From IMG/VR virus record IMGVR_UViG_3300017971_000301, positions 1 to 61,951 of that record: DNA of 61,951 nt, one strand, 5' to 3'. The notes under the pieces are model-generated. The model was not told where the DNA came from and did no database searches. It saw only the letters and a list, made by a program, of their open reading frames with translations. Positions 49,679-57,204 of this stretch are shown piece after piece. A program made the position numbers and the translations under genes. Within the stretch, counting starts at the first letter, position 1, and every line of letters begins with the position of its first letter. The DNA is from a virus.

Positions 49679-51234
49679 CTACGTTTTCCAACACCCCGTG
49701 CGGTTTTCTTCTTAACGATTTTCGCAAAGCCACCTGATCCAGCATCCACTTGATCAGAATATGTGCCAAACGGGAAGAACCTATGTTCCTCGATAAAATC
49801 ATGATTCCAATCGCCCCTTAATAACAGCACATTCCCATTATTGACTTGAACTGAATACGGATCAGCCCTATATTCCTTACTTCCTTGCCCACTAACTACA
49901 TCTTTATGAGCACTGAACCCCGCAAGATTTCTAATAGTGCCTTCAGCCGATTCCTTTCCCCCACTTCCAGGTTCCTGTTCAACCCAGATTGCACATTTGC
50001 GACCATCAGCTTCGGCTCTTGATTTAATTATATCCTCTCGATTCTCAGAGGACCACTGGCCACGCTTTACATCTGAAATCAAGAATTTCTTGTTATTTAG
50101 TGCATGCCATTTCACCCCTGCCGTATATTTGCCGCCACCCTGTGTTCCTGCTTTATCCCAATAGCGCAAAGTCTTCAGAATAGCAGCATCAGAAGGCATT
50201 TGATCGATGATTTCGAATCGATCCACTTTGAACATTCCACCACCAGGAGGCGTGGGTTTCTGTCCTATCTGACCGGCATAACCATATTGACCTAGATCAT
50301 CCTCCATCTCTCTCAATACCTCTCGACCCATTCGAACAGGATCGAGCATCCCATCCTTATAGTACTTAACCAATTCTGGAGGATTGATCTGTTCTCCATA
50401 ATTCCAAGATTCCCCTGGAAGACAGATATGTTTGATCTTATCTTTCTTCGAAGCTATCATATGGCCAGCCGGATCGTTCTGATGAAGCCGTTGCATAATC
50501 AAAACCGTGGGAACAATCGTTTTATCAACCTTTCTGGTCGACAACGTTTGGCCCATAAACCTGTTCGCTTTTTCCAGCTCAACCTCACTAACTGCCTTCT
50601 CGGGATTCAACGGATCATCAACAATCAGAATATGTCCATGGAAACCTGTTAATGATCCACCAACCGAAGTGGAGAATCGATTTCCACCCCGTTTTACTTC
50701 CTTGACTGTTCCATCGTCATTAAAAATGGTCTCTTGAATTGTGAAGTTACCCTTTTGATCCTTGTCAGCCTTTATCTGGAGTTCAGGAAAGACCCGTTGA
50801 AACTTATCAGATCTAACCAGTTCCCTTGAATATTCAGCATGTTCTAGAGAAAGAGGGCCCGAATAACTGGTTGCTATAAATTTCATCCACGGCCAACGAA
50901 TCCAACACCAAACAGGAAACATGATCGTGCATGTAATTGACTTAGTTGTTCCAGGAGGAACGTTGATGATCAAATCATATTCTTTAGGTAGGCCAAAAGC
51001 CACCCGTTCAGCGACTTTTGTTAATTCTTTGCAGATATACTCAATATGCCAATTCCACTTTGGTTCTTCCGCCGACACCTCGTACCAAAACCTCTGCATG
51101 AAATCATAAAAGGACCTACGACAGATTTCCGCAGTGATAGCGTCCGGATAATAGAGGGCACGGATCATCAACTCCTGCTTACTCATCAAATCAAAATTAT
51201 CCGGTTTGATCGCTATTGCTTCCGCTGTTCCCAT
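49675..51234 (-). CDS. Terminase large subunit, 519 aa
   Basis: Walker A NVPPGTTKS (residues 91-99) and Walker B ILIVDDP (about 202-208) define the packaging ATPase; the C-terminal half (LRYWDKAGTQGGGKYT with WVEQEPGSGGK) holds the RNase H-like nuclease. It pumps DNA into the prohead and cuts concatemers. It overlaps the TerS gene by 38 bases and KdsB by 4. Confidence 0.93.
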   Translation of the reverse strand: MGTAEAIAIKPDNFDLMSKQELMIRALYYPDAITAEICRRSFYDFMQRFWYEVSAEEPKWNWHIEYICKELTKVAERVAFGLPKEYDLIINVPPGTTKSITCTIMFPVWCWIRWPWMKFIATSYSGPLSLEHAEYSRELVRSDKFQRVFPELQIKADKDQKGNFTIQETIFNDDGTVKEVKRGGNRFSTSVGGSLTGFHGHILIVDDPLNPEKAVSEVELEKANRFMGQTLSTRKVDKTIVPTVLIMQRLHQNDPAGHMIASKKDKIKHICLPGESWNYGEQINPPELVKYYKDGMLDPVRMGREVLREMEDDLGQYGYAGQIGQKPTPPGGGMFKVDRFEIIDQMPSDAAILKTLRYWDKAGTQGGGKYTAGVKWHALNNKKFLISDVKRGQWSSENREDIIKSRAEADGRKCAIWVEQEPGSGGKESAEGTIRNLAGFSAHKDVVSGQGSKEYRADPYSVQVNNGNVLLLRGDWNHDFIEEHRFFPFGTYSDQVDAGSGGFAKIVKKKTARGVGKRR

Positions 51235-51724
51235 TACTCGCTTTCACCGCAAGGTGTTCTAACATAACAAGATCTTGTCTCGATAATCTAGAGAAATCAA
51301 GAGTAAAATCGGGAATCAGTCTCTCCCCACCTTTGCCTGTCACCTCAGTTCGATTAGGTACTTTCCCTTCGAGCCGATCCAGTAGAACAGAAGCCGCAGC
51401 CGGATTAGGAGCATACTTCTTAACAATATTCGTTAAGATAACATCCCCTTGATGTTGAGACACGTGAACTGCGTCGTGTTCATATCCTATTGCCGCCTGT
51501 TCCATCGCATCATAGACCCTAAGTCTGGATCTGGTCATTCGTCGCTTTCTAATCTCGAATGCCTCAGCCTCGATGTCAGTGAATTCATCTGGAGTGAAGT
51601 GTCGATATAATCCTCTCCTTTGAATCCCGCAGACCTCAGCAAATTGAGATCTATTAACGAACTCATTCTCAGGATTTGACAAGAAACTAATCAACTTTGC
51701 TTTGTGTTTTTCTTTAGCTGTCAT
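51197..51724 (-). CDS. Terminase small subunit-like protein, 175 aa
   Basis: The N-terminal HTH-like part (NRSQFAEVCGIQRRGLYRHF) would bind the packaging site. The following helical segment (VYDAMEQAAIGYEHDAV, ILTNIVKKYAPNPAAASVLL) is typical of small terminases, and its position just before TerL confirms it. No good ribosome-binding site precedes ATG 51724. This is the first gene of the leftward late operon. Confidence 0.8.
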   Translation of the reverse strand: MTAKEKHKAKLISFLSNPENEFVNRSQFAEVCGIQRRGLYRHFTPDEFTDIEAEAFEIRKRRMTRSRLRVYDAMEQAAIGYEHDAVHVSQHQGDVILTNIVKKYAPNPAAASVLLDRLEGKVPNRTEVTGKGGERLIPDFTLDFSRLSRQDLVMLEHLAVKASNGNSGSNSDQTG

Positions 51725-51829
51725 TTAGATCTATGAGTCTAAACTGTGACTTCGTTAATTGGTTAACCTTTTCAAATTCAAGAAAAAATCATCTAATCAA
51801 AAAAGCCTCATTCGCAATCTTCAAACGCA

Positions 51830-51890
51830 GTTGTGGGAGGGAAACAGACTAATCTTACAACAACATAAAGATTCGATTCCCTCCCACAAC
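51830..51890. other. Long two-part hairpin upstream of terS
   Basis: A perfect 14-bp stem, GTTGTGGGAGGGAA with TTCCCTCCCACAAC, encloses an inner AATCTT/AAGATT stem. It starts about 105 bases before TerS. Candidates are an antitermination/leader RNA or the packaging-recognition site. It is not a tRNA. Confidence 0.7.
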
Positions 51891-52139
51891 AAATAATTAA
51901 CCGCCTACGTATGATAGTTTCTAATCAATAAATCCGCAGCCCTCTTTCTCCGGTGAACCCGGTGTCCAGGGCGCATTTTAATCACATCCCTTCTAATCCG
52001 AGGTCTACGTTTCTCGATAACAAACGAAACATTTTGACGAAGTTACAAATCCTTGAACTGAGTAGGATTCCGGTCTACATAATCAATGTCTATTCCTGTG
52101 CTATAACACAGAGGACTCATAACCCGCCTTTCAGTTATT

Positions 52140-52168
52140 ATGATATCACACACAGAACTAATTGTAAA
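52140..52168 (-). promoter_or_regulatory. Leftward promoter TTTACA-N17-TATCAT
   Basis: Minus-strand TTTACA at 52168-52163 and TATCAT at 52145-52140 with a 17-base spacer. The -35 box is the same as in all rightward promoters of this phage. It is the best candidate to drive the late operon. Confidence 0.6.
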
Positions 52169-52299
52169 CCTTTTTCCGAGGAAATAGTTGGTGCAATCCC
52201 CTCAACATCTGCGAAATAACAACGAAGTTAAGTCCCTATAAATACGCGTAGAATCTAGAAATAGGAACCAAGTTCTCAATTCTGAAACCCAATTGATCT

Positions 52300-52627
52300 C
52301 GATGTTACACTATGTAACACAACTAAACTACTGTAATCATTACAAATAATTCATTAGTGTTACAGTATAGAGAATTGCAAGTGTAACACCCAAGTACTTG
52401 TAATCATTACAAATAACTTTCGTAGATACCTAATGTTACACCGTTACACCTGTTTTCCAGATCAGAAAAAACATTTTTCCGTCTCGCGCGCACGAATATG
52501 GTGTAACGGTGTAACATTCCTCCGTAACCATTTGAATTTATTTTATATTTTGGTGTTACCGCAGTGTTACAGTTTCGATGGGGTAGTGTAACAATGTAAT
52601 AATATCAGTAGGTTGGATGTTACACCC
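52300..52627. repeat. Array of TGTAAC/GTTACA repeats in both orientations (iteron/operator cluster)
   Basis: About a dozen copies of the octamer TGTAACAC or its complement GTGTTACA, some degenerate, lie within 330 bases. Embedded are TGTAATCATTACA twice (52332-52344 and 52400-52412, both followed by AATAA), and a perfect 19-bp inverted repeat AATGTTACACCGTTACACC at 52432-52450 with its complement at 52500-52518. It looks like a multimeric protein-binding region: operator cluster, replication iterons or partition site. Confidence 0.8.
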
Positions 52628-52660
52628 AATCGGCCATGGCTGCCCGACCATGACCGATTG
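52627..52660. other. Hairpin CAATCGG...CCGATTG next to the repeat array
   Basis: CAATCGGCCATGG pairs with CCATGACCGATTG with a single mismatch around an 8-base loop. It lies 20 bases before the start of the small Cys-rich gene, without a T-run. Confidence 0.6.
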
Positions 52661-52679
52661 AGGTTTATAGGAGGAAAAT

Positions 52680-52796
52680 ATGAAATGCGATGATCCCATA
52701 TTCTGTATATACCACATGAAATCATCCTGCGTATACCTTTATTTTCCCTGCAAGAATTATTTTTTCACAAAAATATTATTTTATGGTTTACATTAG
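52680..52796 (+). CDS. Small cysteine-rich protein, 38 aa
   Basis: ATG 52680 follows ATAGGAGGAAAAT, a very strong ribosome-binding site. The product starts MKCDDPIFCIYHMKSSC and has four cysteines plus a histidine within 27 residues, suggesting zinc binding. Its last codons overlap the -35 box of the next promoter. It is too short to assign. Confidence 0.5.
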   Translation: MKCDDPIFCIYHMKSSCVYLYFPCKNYFFTKILFYGLH

Positions 52797-52815
52797 GATT
52801 ATCCTGTGGTATACT
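52787..52815 (+). promoter_or_regulatory. Rightward promoter TTTACA-N17-TATACT
   Basis: TTTACA 52787-52792 and TATACT 52810-52815, 17-base spacer, just upstream of the HTH gene and the right-hand replication operon. Confidence 0.8.
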
Positions 52816-52844
52816 CAGGAGAACAACCAAGGAAAGGAGAGCAT

Positions 52845-53093
52845 ATGGAGAATATTGCTGATAGTTGGTTTACTACTGATCAAGCCGCCGAACACCTTAA
52901 TATCACTCGCCCGCGCGTGAACCAATTGATACGCGAGGGCAAGTTACCGGCAGAAAGGATTGGCAGGGATTACTTCATCAGGAAAGAGGTTGTCCAAACC
53001 CATACTCTTTCTAGGCCGACTGGCCGACCCAAGAAGAGTCTGGAACCTGTCTTACCGAAACCAGAGGAACTTCGAAAGGATCCGCCAATATAG
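52845..53093 (+). CDS. MerR/excisionase-like HTH DNA-binding protein, 82 aa
   Basis: ATG 52845 follows GGAAAGGAGAGCAT. WFTTDQAAEHLNITRPRVNQ, LIREGKLPAERIGRDYFI is the winged-helix HTH_17 fold of excisionase/AlpA-type regulators. A proline-rich tail follows (SRPTGRPKKSLEPVLPKP). It is the first gene right of the repeat array, so it may be the array-binding regulator; that link is inferred. Confidence 0.8.
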   Translation: MENIADSWFTTDQAAEHLNITRPRVNQLIREGKLPAERIGRDYFIRKEVVQTHTLSRPTGRPKKSLEPVLPKPEELRKDPPI

Positions 53094-53094
53094 G

Positions 53095-53313
53095 ATGCCG
53101 GCTAATCCTGACAAAATAGCCAGGATGTCTCACAAGGATGTGATGAAGGCTGCTACAAAGGAATTAGTCATGGAAGACTACAACGCAGCCATAGAAGCGG
53201 TTAAACAAAAACTGCGGCAGATCAGGGGAACCAAGAGAAAGAAGAAACGGCTAAAGTTAGAAGCTCAGTTACAGGAACTATTAACCACACCAATAGAAGG
53301 AGCCAGCCAATGA
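53095..53313 (+). CDS. Small coiled-coil protein, 72 aa (paralogue pair, copy 1)
   Basis: ATG 53095 is used; the longer frame runs inside the HTH gene. HKDVMKAATKELVMEDYNAA with AVKQKLRQIRGTKRKK forms one long basic helix. Its end (TPIEGASQ) and internal pattern match the next gene (KPVEGASDGI). No function assigned. Confidence 0.65.
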   Translation: MPANPDKIARMSHKDVMKAATKELVMEDYNAAIEAVKQKLRQIRGTKRKKKRLKLEAQLQELLTTPIEGASQ

Positions 53314-53498
53314 ATTACAATGATCTAGTAAAAGACGCCGAAGAGGCCTTGGCAGCGGAAGACCGGGAAGTCGCCATTGCTCAGGTAAAGGAAAGAATCA
53401 GGGAAATCAGAGTGGCCAGAAAAACCCTTAGCCGTCTCGAGCGGGAAATGGAAGAATTCCTTTCGAAACCGGTCGAGGGAGCCAGCGACGGCATATAG
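53310..53498 (+). CDS. Small coiled-coil protein, 62 aa (paralogue pair, copy 2)
   Basis: Overlaps copy 1 by 4 bases. NDLVKDAEEALAAEDREVA with QVKERIREIRVARKTL aligns along the full length with copy 1. A recent-looking tandem duplication whose copies differ in charge. Function unknown. Confidence 0.65.
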   Translation: MNYNDLVKDAEEALAAEDREVAIAQVKERIREIRVARKTLSRLEREMEEFLSKPVEGASDGI

Positions 53499-53507
53499 GA
53501 GAGTTAG

Positions 53508-53843
53508 ATGAATTTGGATCTTATGGAGCCCACCATTATCTCTGATGGAGAAACCATGACTCTGAGGTTGCCGGATGGAGCCACCTTTTCCTTCAAATTC
53601 ATCTTGCAACAAATGGATCTGAGGTCTTCTCCGGAAATACCCATAATGATGGATGATCCGAGTGGTTGGAAATCCACAGTTCTTGCTCCTCACCGATCAG
53701 CGGCCCTGTCAATTGAGATAGTCCCTACTGGACCGATTCTATATTCAGAGGGTGATGAAGATCCCACACCGATCGATCAGTTTGAAGGTGTTTCGGTTCT
53801 GGATCTGTTCAAAGCAATCAATCGAAAACTGGATAAAAGATGA
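53508..53843 (+). CDS. Hypothetical protein, 111 aa
   Basis: ATG 53508 follows AGGAGAGTTAG. A beta-rich N-terminus (TMTLRLPDGATFSFKF) is followed by an acidic helical C-terminus. Ends with a 4-base overlap with the helicase gene. No family recognised. Confidence 0.6.
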   Translation: MNLDLMEPTIISDGETMTLRLPDGATFSFKFILQQMDLRSSPEIPIMMDDPSGWKSTVLAPHRSAALSIEIVPTGPILYSEGDEDPTPIDQFEGVSVLDLFKAINRKLDKR

Positions 53844-55564
53844 AATACGAATTCAAGACTGAGCCCTATACCTTTCAACGTGAAGCCCTGAGACGAGGAT
53901 GGAACAAACCATTCTTCGGATATCTGATGGACCGGGGAACCGGGAAAACCAAAGTCACAATCGACAATGCCGGTATCCTCTTCACCCAAGACGCTGCCAT
54001 TCAGGGAATGTTGATAATTGCTCCAAACGAAGTTCATAATCGCTGGGTTACTGAACAAATCCCATTGCATTTGCCTGATTATATAAAAAGGAATGCCCAT
54101 GTCTGGGATAACAACAAAGCCAAGACCAAAAAGGGTAAGGCAGCATTGGAAACCCTGTTCGAACCATTCAATCCTGAGGATCCTATCTTACAGATCCTCT
54201 CAATGAATGTAGAAGCCTTCCAGACAGGCAATGCCAAAAACTTGGCTTATAACTTCTGCCGAGCACACCATGTCTTCTTAGTTGTGGATGAATCCACCAG
54301 AATCAAAACACCCAGCACGAAGAGAACTAAAGCTATTTTGAAGTTGACCAACATGGTTCCATATCGCCGAATTCTAACCGGGAATGATGTGACCCGGTCT
54401 CCGTTCGATGTGTTTTCTCAGTATCAGTTTCTTCATCACGACTTCTGGGGGAGTAAAAACTATTATTGGTTTCAGCAACGATATGCAGAATACGAGAAAC
54501 AGTACGCTTCAGTAAAGAAAACCAAGAACAGAATCAAGTGTCCCGAATGCAATAAGATTATTAATCTGGCGGTTGGTAGGTATTATAACAAAGCCCGAGC
54601 AATTTGGCAACATTTTTACAAGTGTCCTGAATGCCAGATTCAACTCACCTGGACACCGATCAAAAATCGAAAGGCCGGCCGAATGCACTATTTTTTACAC
54701 TTGGTTGGTAGTGATCGAAAGAGGGAGGTTTCAGATATAGCATTCATTCGAGAGCTTCGAGAAATCAACGAGAATCAAGGATTGCGGGAATACCCAAAGC
54801 TTCTATATTACAAGAATCTGGAAGAACTAAGAGCGAAGATTGCTCCCCACGTGTTTCGAATCCTGAAGAAAGATTGTATGGACTTGCCGGAGAAAATCTA
54901 TGCTCCTATTTATTGCGAAATGAATCAGGAACAAAGAACAGCCTACGAGGAGCTGAGGGATAACTTGTACACAGAGTATGAAGGGGAAGAATTGACAGTC
55001 GCCAATAAGATATCTCTAATGGTTAGGTTCCGGCAGATAGTGGGTGGTTTCTTTCCCGATACAGATCCCCCAAAACTTCTCGGAAACTCAAACCCCAAAA
55101 TGGATCGTCTGTTGTACGATCTGGAAGACATAGACGAGGAGGCCATTATTATTTGGTCTGTATTCACGGCCGAACTAAAATTCATCAGTAAAACTTTAAG
55201 GAAGAAATATCCCGATGAAACAACAGCCTTGTATTACGGAAATACTAAAAAGTCTGATCGTAAACAGATCATCGATGCTTTCCAGAAAGGACAGATTCGT
55301 TTTCTTGTTGCGAATCCTGCCACGGCTGGTACTGGACTTAATCTACAACGGTCTACTTTGCACTATTATTTTTCTGACTCCTTCCGACTCGAAGATAGAT
55401 GGCAATCAGAAGATCGATCACATCGTCGAGGCCAAGTTAACCATGTTGTTTATAAGGACATTATTATCAAAGGAACCATTGACGATACGATCAGGAAGTC
55501 TCGAGAAACAAAAACAGAAATAGCGGACTTCTTCAGGGAATACAAGATTGAGGATTTGGTATAA
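53840..55564 (+). CDS. Snf2/Swi2-type superfamily 2 helicase with inserted zinc ribbon, 574 aa
   Basis: Motif I LMDRGTGKTKV near residue 30, motif II VVDEST near 155, motif III ILTGND, and motif VI EDRSHRRGQ near 530 place it in the Snf2-like/DEAH group common in phage replication modules. Two CPEC knuckles around residues 235 and 267 form a zinc ribbon inserted between the RecA lobes. It probably remodels or unwinds DNA during replication or recombination. Confidence 0.9.
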   Translation: MKYEFKTEPYTFQREALRRGWNKPFFGYLMDRGTGKTKVTIDNAGILFTQDAAIQGMLIIAPNEVHNRWVTEQIPLHLPDYIKRNAHVWDNNKAKTKKGKAALETLFEPFNPEDPILQILSMNVEAFQTGNAKNLAYNFCRAHHVFLVVDESTRIKTPSTKRTKAILKLTNMVPYRRILTGNDVTRSPFDVFSQYQFLHHDFWGSKNYYWFQQRYAEYEKQYASVKKTKNRIKCPECNKIINLAVGRYYNKARAIWQHFYKCPECQIQLTWTPIKNRKAGRMHYFLHLVGSDRKREVSDIAFIRELREINENQGLREYPKLLYYKNLEELRAKIAPHVFRILKKDCMDLPEKIYAPIYCEMNQEQRTAYEELRDNLYTEYEGEELTVANKISLMVRFRQIVGGFFPDTDPPKLLGNSNPKMDRLLYDLEDIDEEAIIIWSVFTAELKFISKTLRKKYPDETTALYYGNTKKSDRKQIIDAFQKGQIRFLVANPATAGTGLNLQRSTLHYYFSDSFRLEDRWQSEDRSHRRGQVNHVVYKDIIIKGTIDDTIRKSRETKTEIADFFREYKIEDLV

Positions 55565-55765
55565 GTGGATTATTCTGATTGTTCTGTTTGTGTGTTTGAC
55601 CAAGCAGAGGAACAACTCAAACTCACCAAGAACATATGGAAGGAGGAATTAATCAAAACAGATCCAAACAACGAATACCTCGCCATGGCCATTACTATCG
55701 ACGAAGGCAAAAGAGCAGTTATAATCAAACGCTACAAACTCTTCAACAAAAGGAGATCACTTTGA
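55565..55765 (+). CDS. Small chimeric hypothetical protein, 66 aa
   Basis: GTG 55565 directly follows the helicase stop, with GAGGATTTGG upstream. The first about 16 codons have ordinary T-rich phage composition; after that the coding strand turns C-rich and T-poor (from about 55612), as in the next two frames. It may be a fusion of a resident start with imported sequence. No known motif. Confidence 0.5.
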   Translation: MDYSDCSVCVFDQAEEQLKLTKNIWKEELIKTDPNNEYLAMAITIDEGKRAVIIKRYKLFNKRRSL

Positions 55766-55911
55766 AACCAGAACAATTCCTCAAACTCATCAAAGTCTTG
55801 TGGACAATCTTATATCCAACCATCGAGAAACACGTCACCGACAGCAAAAACCCTTATGACAACCTCATACTAGACATCCTCGACAAAATCATCATGAAGG
55901 GCAACATCTAA
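55762..55911 (+). CDS. Small helical protein, 49 aa, TTG start, possible microvirus origin
   Basis: TTG 55762 overlaps the previous TGA and follows AAAAGGAGATCACT, so the ribosome-binding site decides the unusual start. The product (start LKPEQFLKLIKVLWTIL) is amphipathic or weakly hydrophobic, then NPYDNLILDILDKIIMKG. It shares the C-rich composition of the microvirus-like fragment that follows and ends one base before it, suggesting a common source. Function unknown. Confidence 0.5.
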   Translation: MKPEQFLKLIKVLWTILYPTIEKHVTDSKNPYDNLILDILDKIIMKGNI

Positions 55912-56075
55912 TGAAAACCAACAAATTCAGTCTATCCCACTACAAACTACTCATCGGCAACATGGGCAGGCTCATCCCGATCGCCTGCATCGAAGTACTC
56001 CCAGGCGACATCTTTCAACACCGAACCAACATTACGATCAGAATAGATTGCGATTGGAAATTACCATGGAAATAA
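55911..56075 (+). pseudogene. Truncated N-terminus of a Microviridae major capsid protein (VP1), 54 codons
   Basis: The residues FSLSHYKLLIGNMGRLIPIA followed by CIEVLPGDIFQHRTNITIRI reproduce the hallmark opening of ssDNA microvirus (gokushovirus-type) VP1: F-x-LSH-x-K, MG-x-LIPI, EVLPGD-x-F-x-H-x-T, then an R. A full VP1 is about 500-600 residues; here the match ends after about 45 residues and a stop follows, so it is a fragment. The surrounding 430 bases are C-rich on this strand, unlike the neighbours. No capsid role is possible in this form. Origin by recombination with a microvirus is inferred. Confidence 0.8.
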
Positions 56076-56320
56076 TCAAACTAGAACTGATCATATTAAT
56101 TATGGTCTGGATATTGATTGGAGTTTATCTAGTATGGTATTTCCATTATATTTTACTTAGAAAGGAGACAAGTAATGAACGGCAGAAAAACGAAACAGCT
56201 CAGACATCAGATGAACATATCGCATCCTATACATGCACCTTGGCAATGGCGATTGAAGAAGAAACAAGCGACGAAGGAAAACAAACCATCGACAGTTCCT
56301 CAGACTGCGGCCAGAATTAG
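56066..56320 (+). CDS. Small single-pass membrane protein, 84 aa
   Basis: A very hydrophobic N-terminus (LELIILIMVWILIGVYLVW) is followed by a charged tail. ATG 56066 lacks a strong ribosome-binding site and its 3' half overlaps the next gene in another frame. Possible membrane protein; the support is moderate. Confidence 0.4.
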   Translation: MEIIKLELIILIMVWILIGVYLVWYFHYILLRKETSNERQKNETAQTSDEHIASYTCTLAMAIEEETSDEGKQTIDSSSDCGQN

Positions 56321-56960
56321 CAAGAAAAGGCATTCATGGGAGAGTCGACAAGATTTCAAAAAGCGACGAACAGTTTCGAACGATCGCCGACGAACCAGAG
56401 AAAAGGCTATTAGAATATTCGGGACTTTGATCGCTGCTATATTTTTGTTCATACTTGCAGGATGCGCCGGTTGGTCTATCAACGGGATTACCCTCCAGGA
56501 AATAGATGAAAGTTCTACTTCCAACCGACTGGTTATGCTTGCTGGAGTGGCCACTTCTTTCGGGACCCATTTCGCAGGTCACGCAGTCTATTATGAATTG
56601 AATAATATTGACTGGCGATTGGAAGGATTCTCTGAAATGATCCTGAACGAGGGTGAACTATCAGAATCTCAAAGAGAAAACTGCGGGCGGGCCGGCTTCA
56701 TATCCCAATTGGCAATTGGGGTTCTCCTAAAGACATTTGCAAAAGATAACCCGTTTACTACTGGATATCTAGTGGGAACTACGATTGAGATCTGGGGATA
56801 TCCCCTTACTGTGCGAACTGAGGGCGCCATAGATTGGATGAACAGTGAGAGTGAATGGGTAATATACAGCACTATTGCTGGTTTCTTACTAATCGACAAG
56901 GAGGCAAACGATGCCACTTGGTGCCCGCTAGAGGATGCAGACGATGGCGAAGATACTTAA
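56175..56960 (+). CDS. Membrane-anchored hypothetical protein, 261 aa
   Basis: ATG 56175 follows AAAGGAGACAAGTA. A very basic first 75 residues precede a single membrane helix ending in a lipobox-like LAGC (near residue 97). The remainder has a histidine-containing helix (FGTHFAGHAVYY) and further hydrophobic segments. The final residues (ATWCPLEDADD) duplicate the WCPLEDA ending of the adjacent gene product, suggesting that a piece of that gene was fused on. Function unknown. Confidence 0.6.
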   Translation: MNGRKTKQLRHQMNISHPIHAPWQWRLKKKQATKENKPSTVPQTAARISKKRHSWESRQDFKKRRTVSNDRRRTREKAIRIFGTLIAAIFLFILAGCAGWSINGITLQEIDESSTSNRLVMLAGVATSFGTHFAGHAVYYELNNIDWRLEGFSEMILNEGELSESQRENCGRAGFISQLAIGVLLKTFAKDNPFTTGYLVGTTIEIWGYPLTVRTEGAIDWMNSESEWVIYSTIAGFLLIDKEANDATWCPLEDADDGEDT

Positions 56961-57204
56961 AATTGACCGATGTGTTGATTGTTCGTACTATTTCTCTGGC
57001 AAGGCTAATATCGATAATGTTTGGATTACCCTTACACGATTATGGCAATGCCACCATCCCGCCATCGGCAATAGAGACACCGTCGAACCGCATAGGATGA
57101 TACAAGAATGGTGTCCGCTAGAGGATGCCCCGGAGGAAATGGAAGAAGAGAAACAGAACCCTACGAAAATTCGAGATAAAAATGAAATCAACAATCCTTT
57201 GTGA
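56944..57204 (+). CDS. Small cysteine-rich phage protein with WCPLEDA motif, 86 aa
   Basis: ATG 56944 follows AGAGGATGCAGACG. RCVDCSYYF, LWQCHHPA and EWCPLEDAPEE give the C-x2-C...C...C arrangement seen in numerous small uncharacterised phage proteins, probably a zinc site. It overlaps both neighbours. Confidence 0.6.
   Translation: MAKILKIDRCVDCSYYFSGKANIDNVWITLTRLWQCHHPAIGNRDTVEPHRMIQEWCPLEDAPEEMEEEKQNPTKIRDKNEINNPL

Larger units (their letters stand above)
51725..52299. other. Leader/intergenic region upstream of the late operon
   Basis: No convincing gene in either strand. It holds the long hairpin at 51830-51890 and a leftward promoter at 52140-52168; a weaker leftward box pair TTGAGA-N16-TAGATT lies at 52252-52279. 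If the 52140 promoter is used, the late transcript has an untranslated leader of about 400 bases. Confidence 0.55.

Noticed and set aside
51830-51890. tRNA-like look (acceptor-like stem and TTCGATTC near the 3' side)
   Set aside because: The stem is 14 bp, the segment is only 61 bases and the putative T-arm does not pair; no anticodon arm can be drawn.
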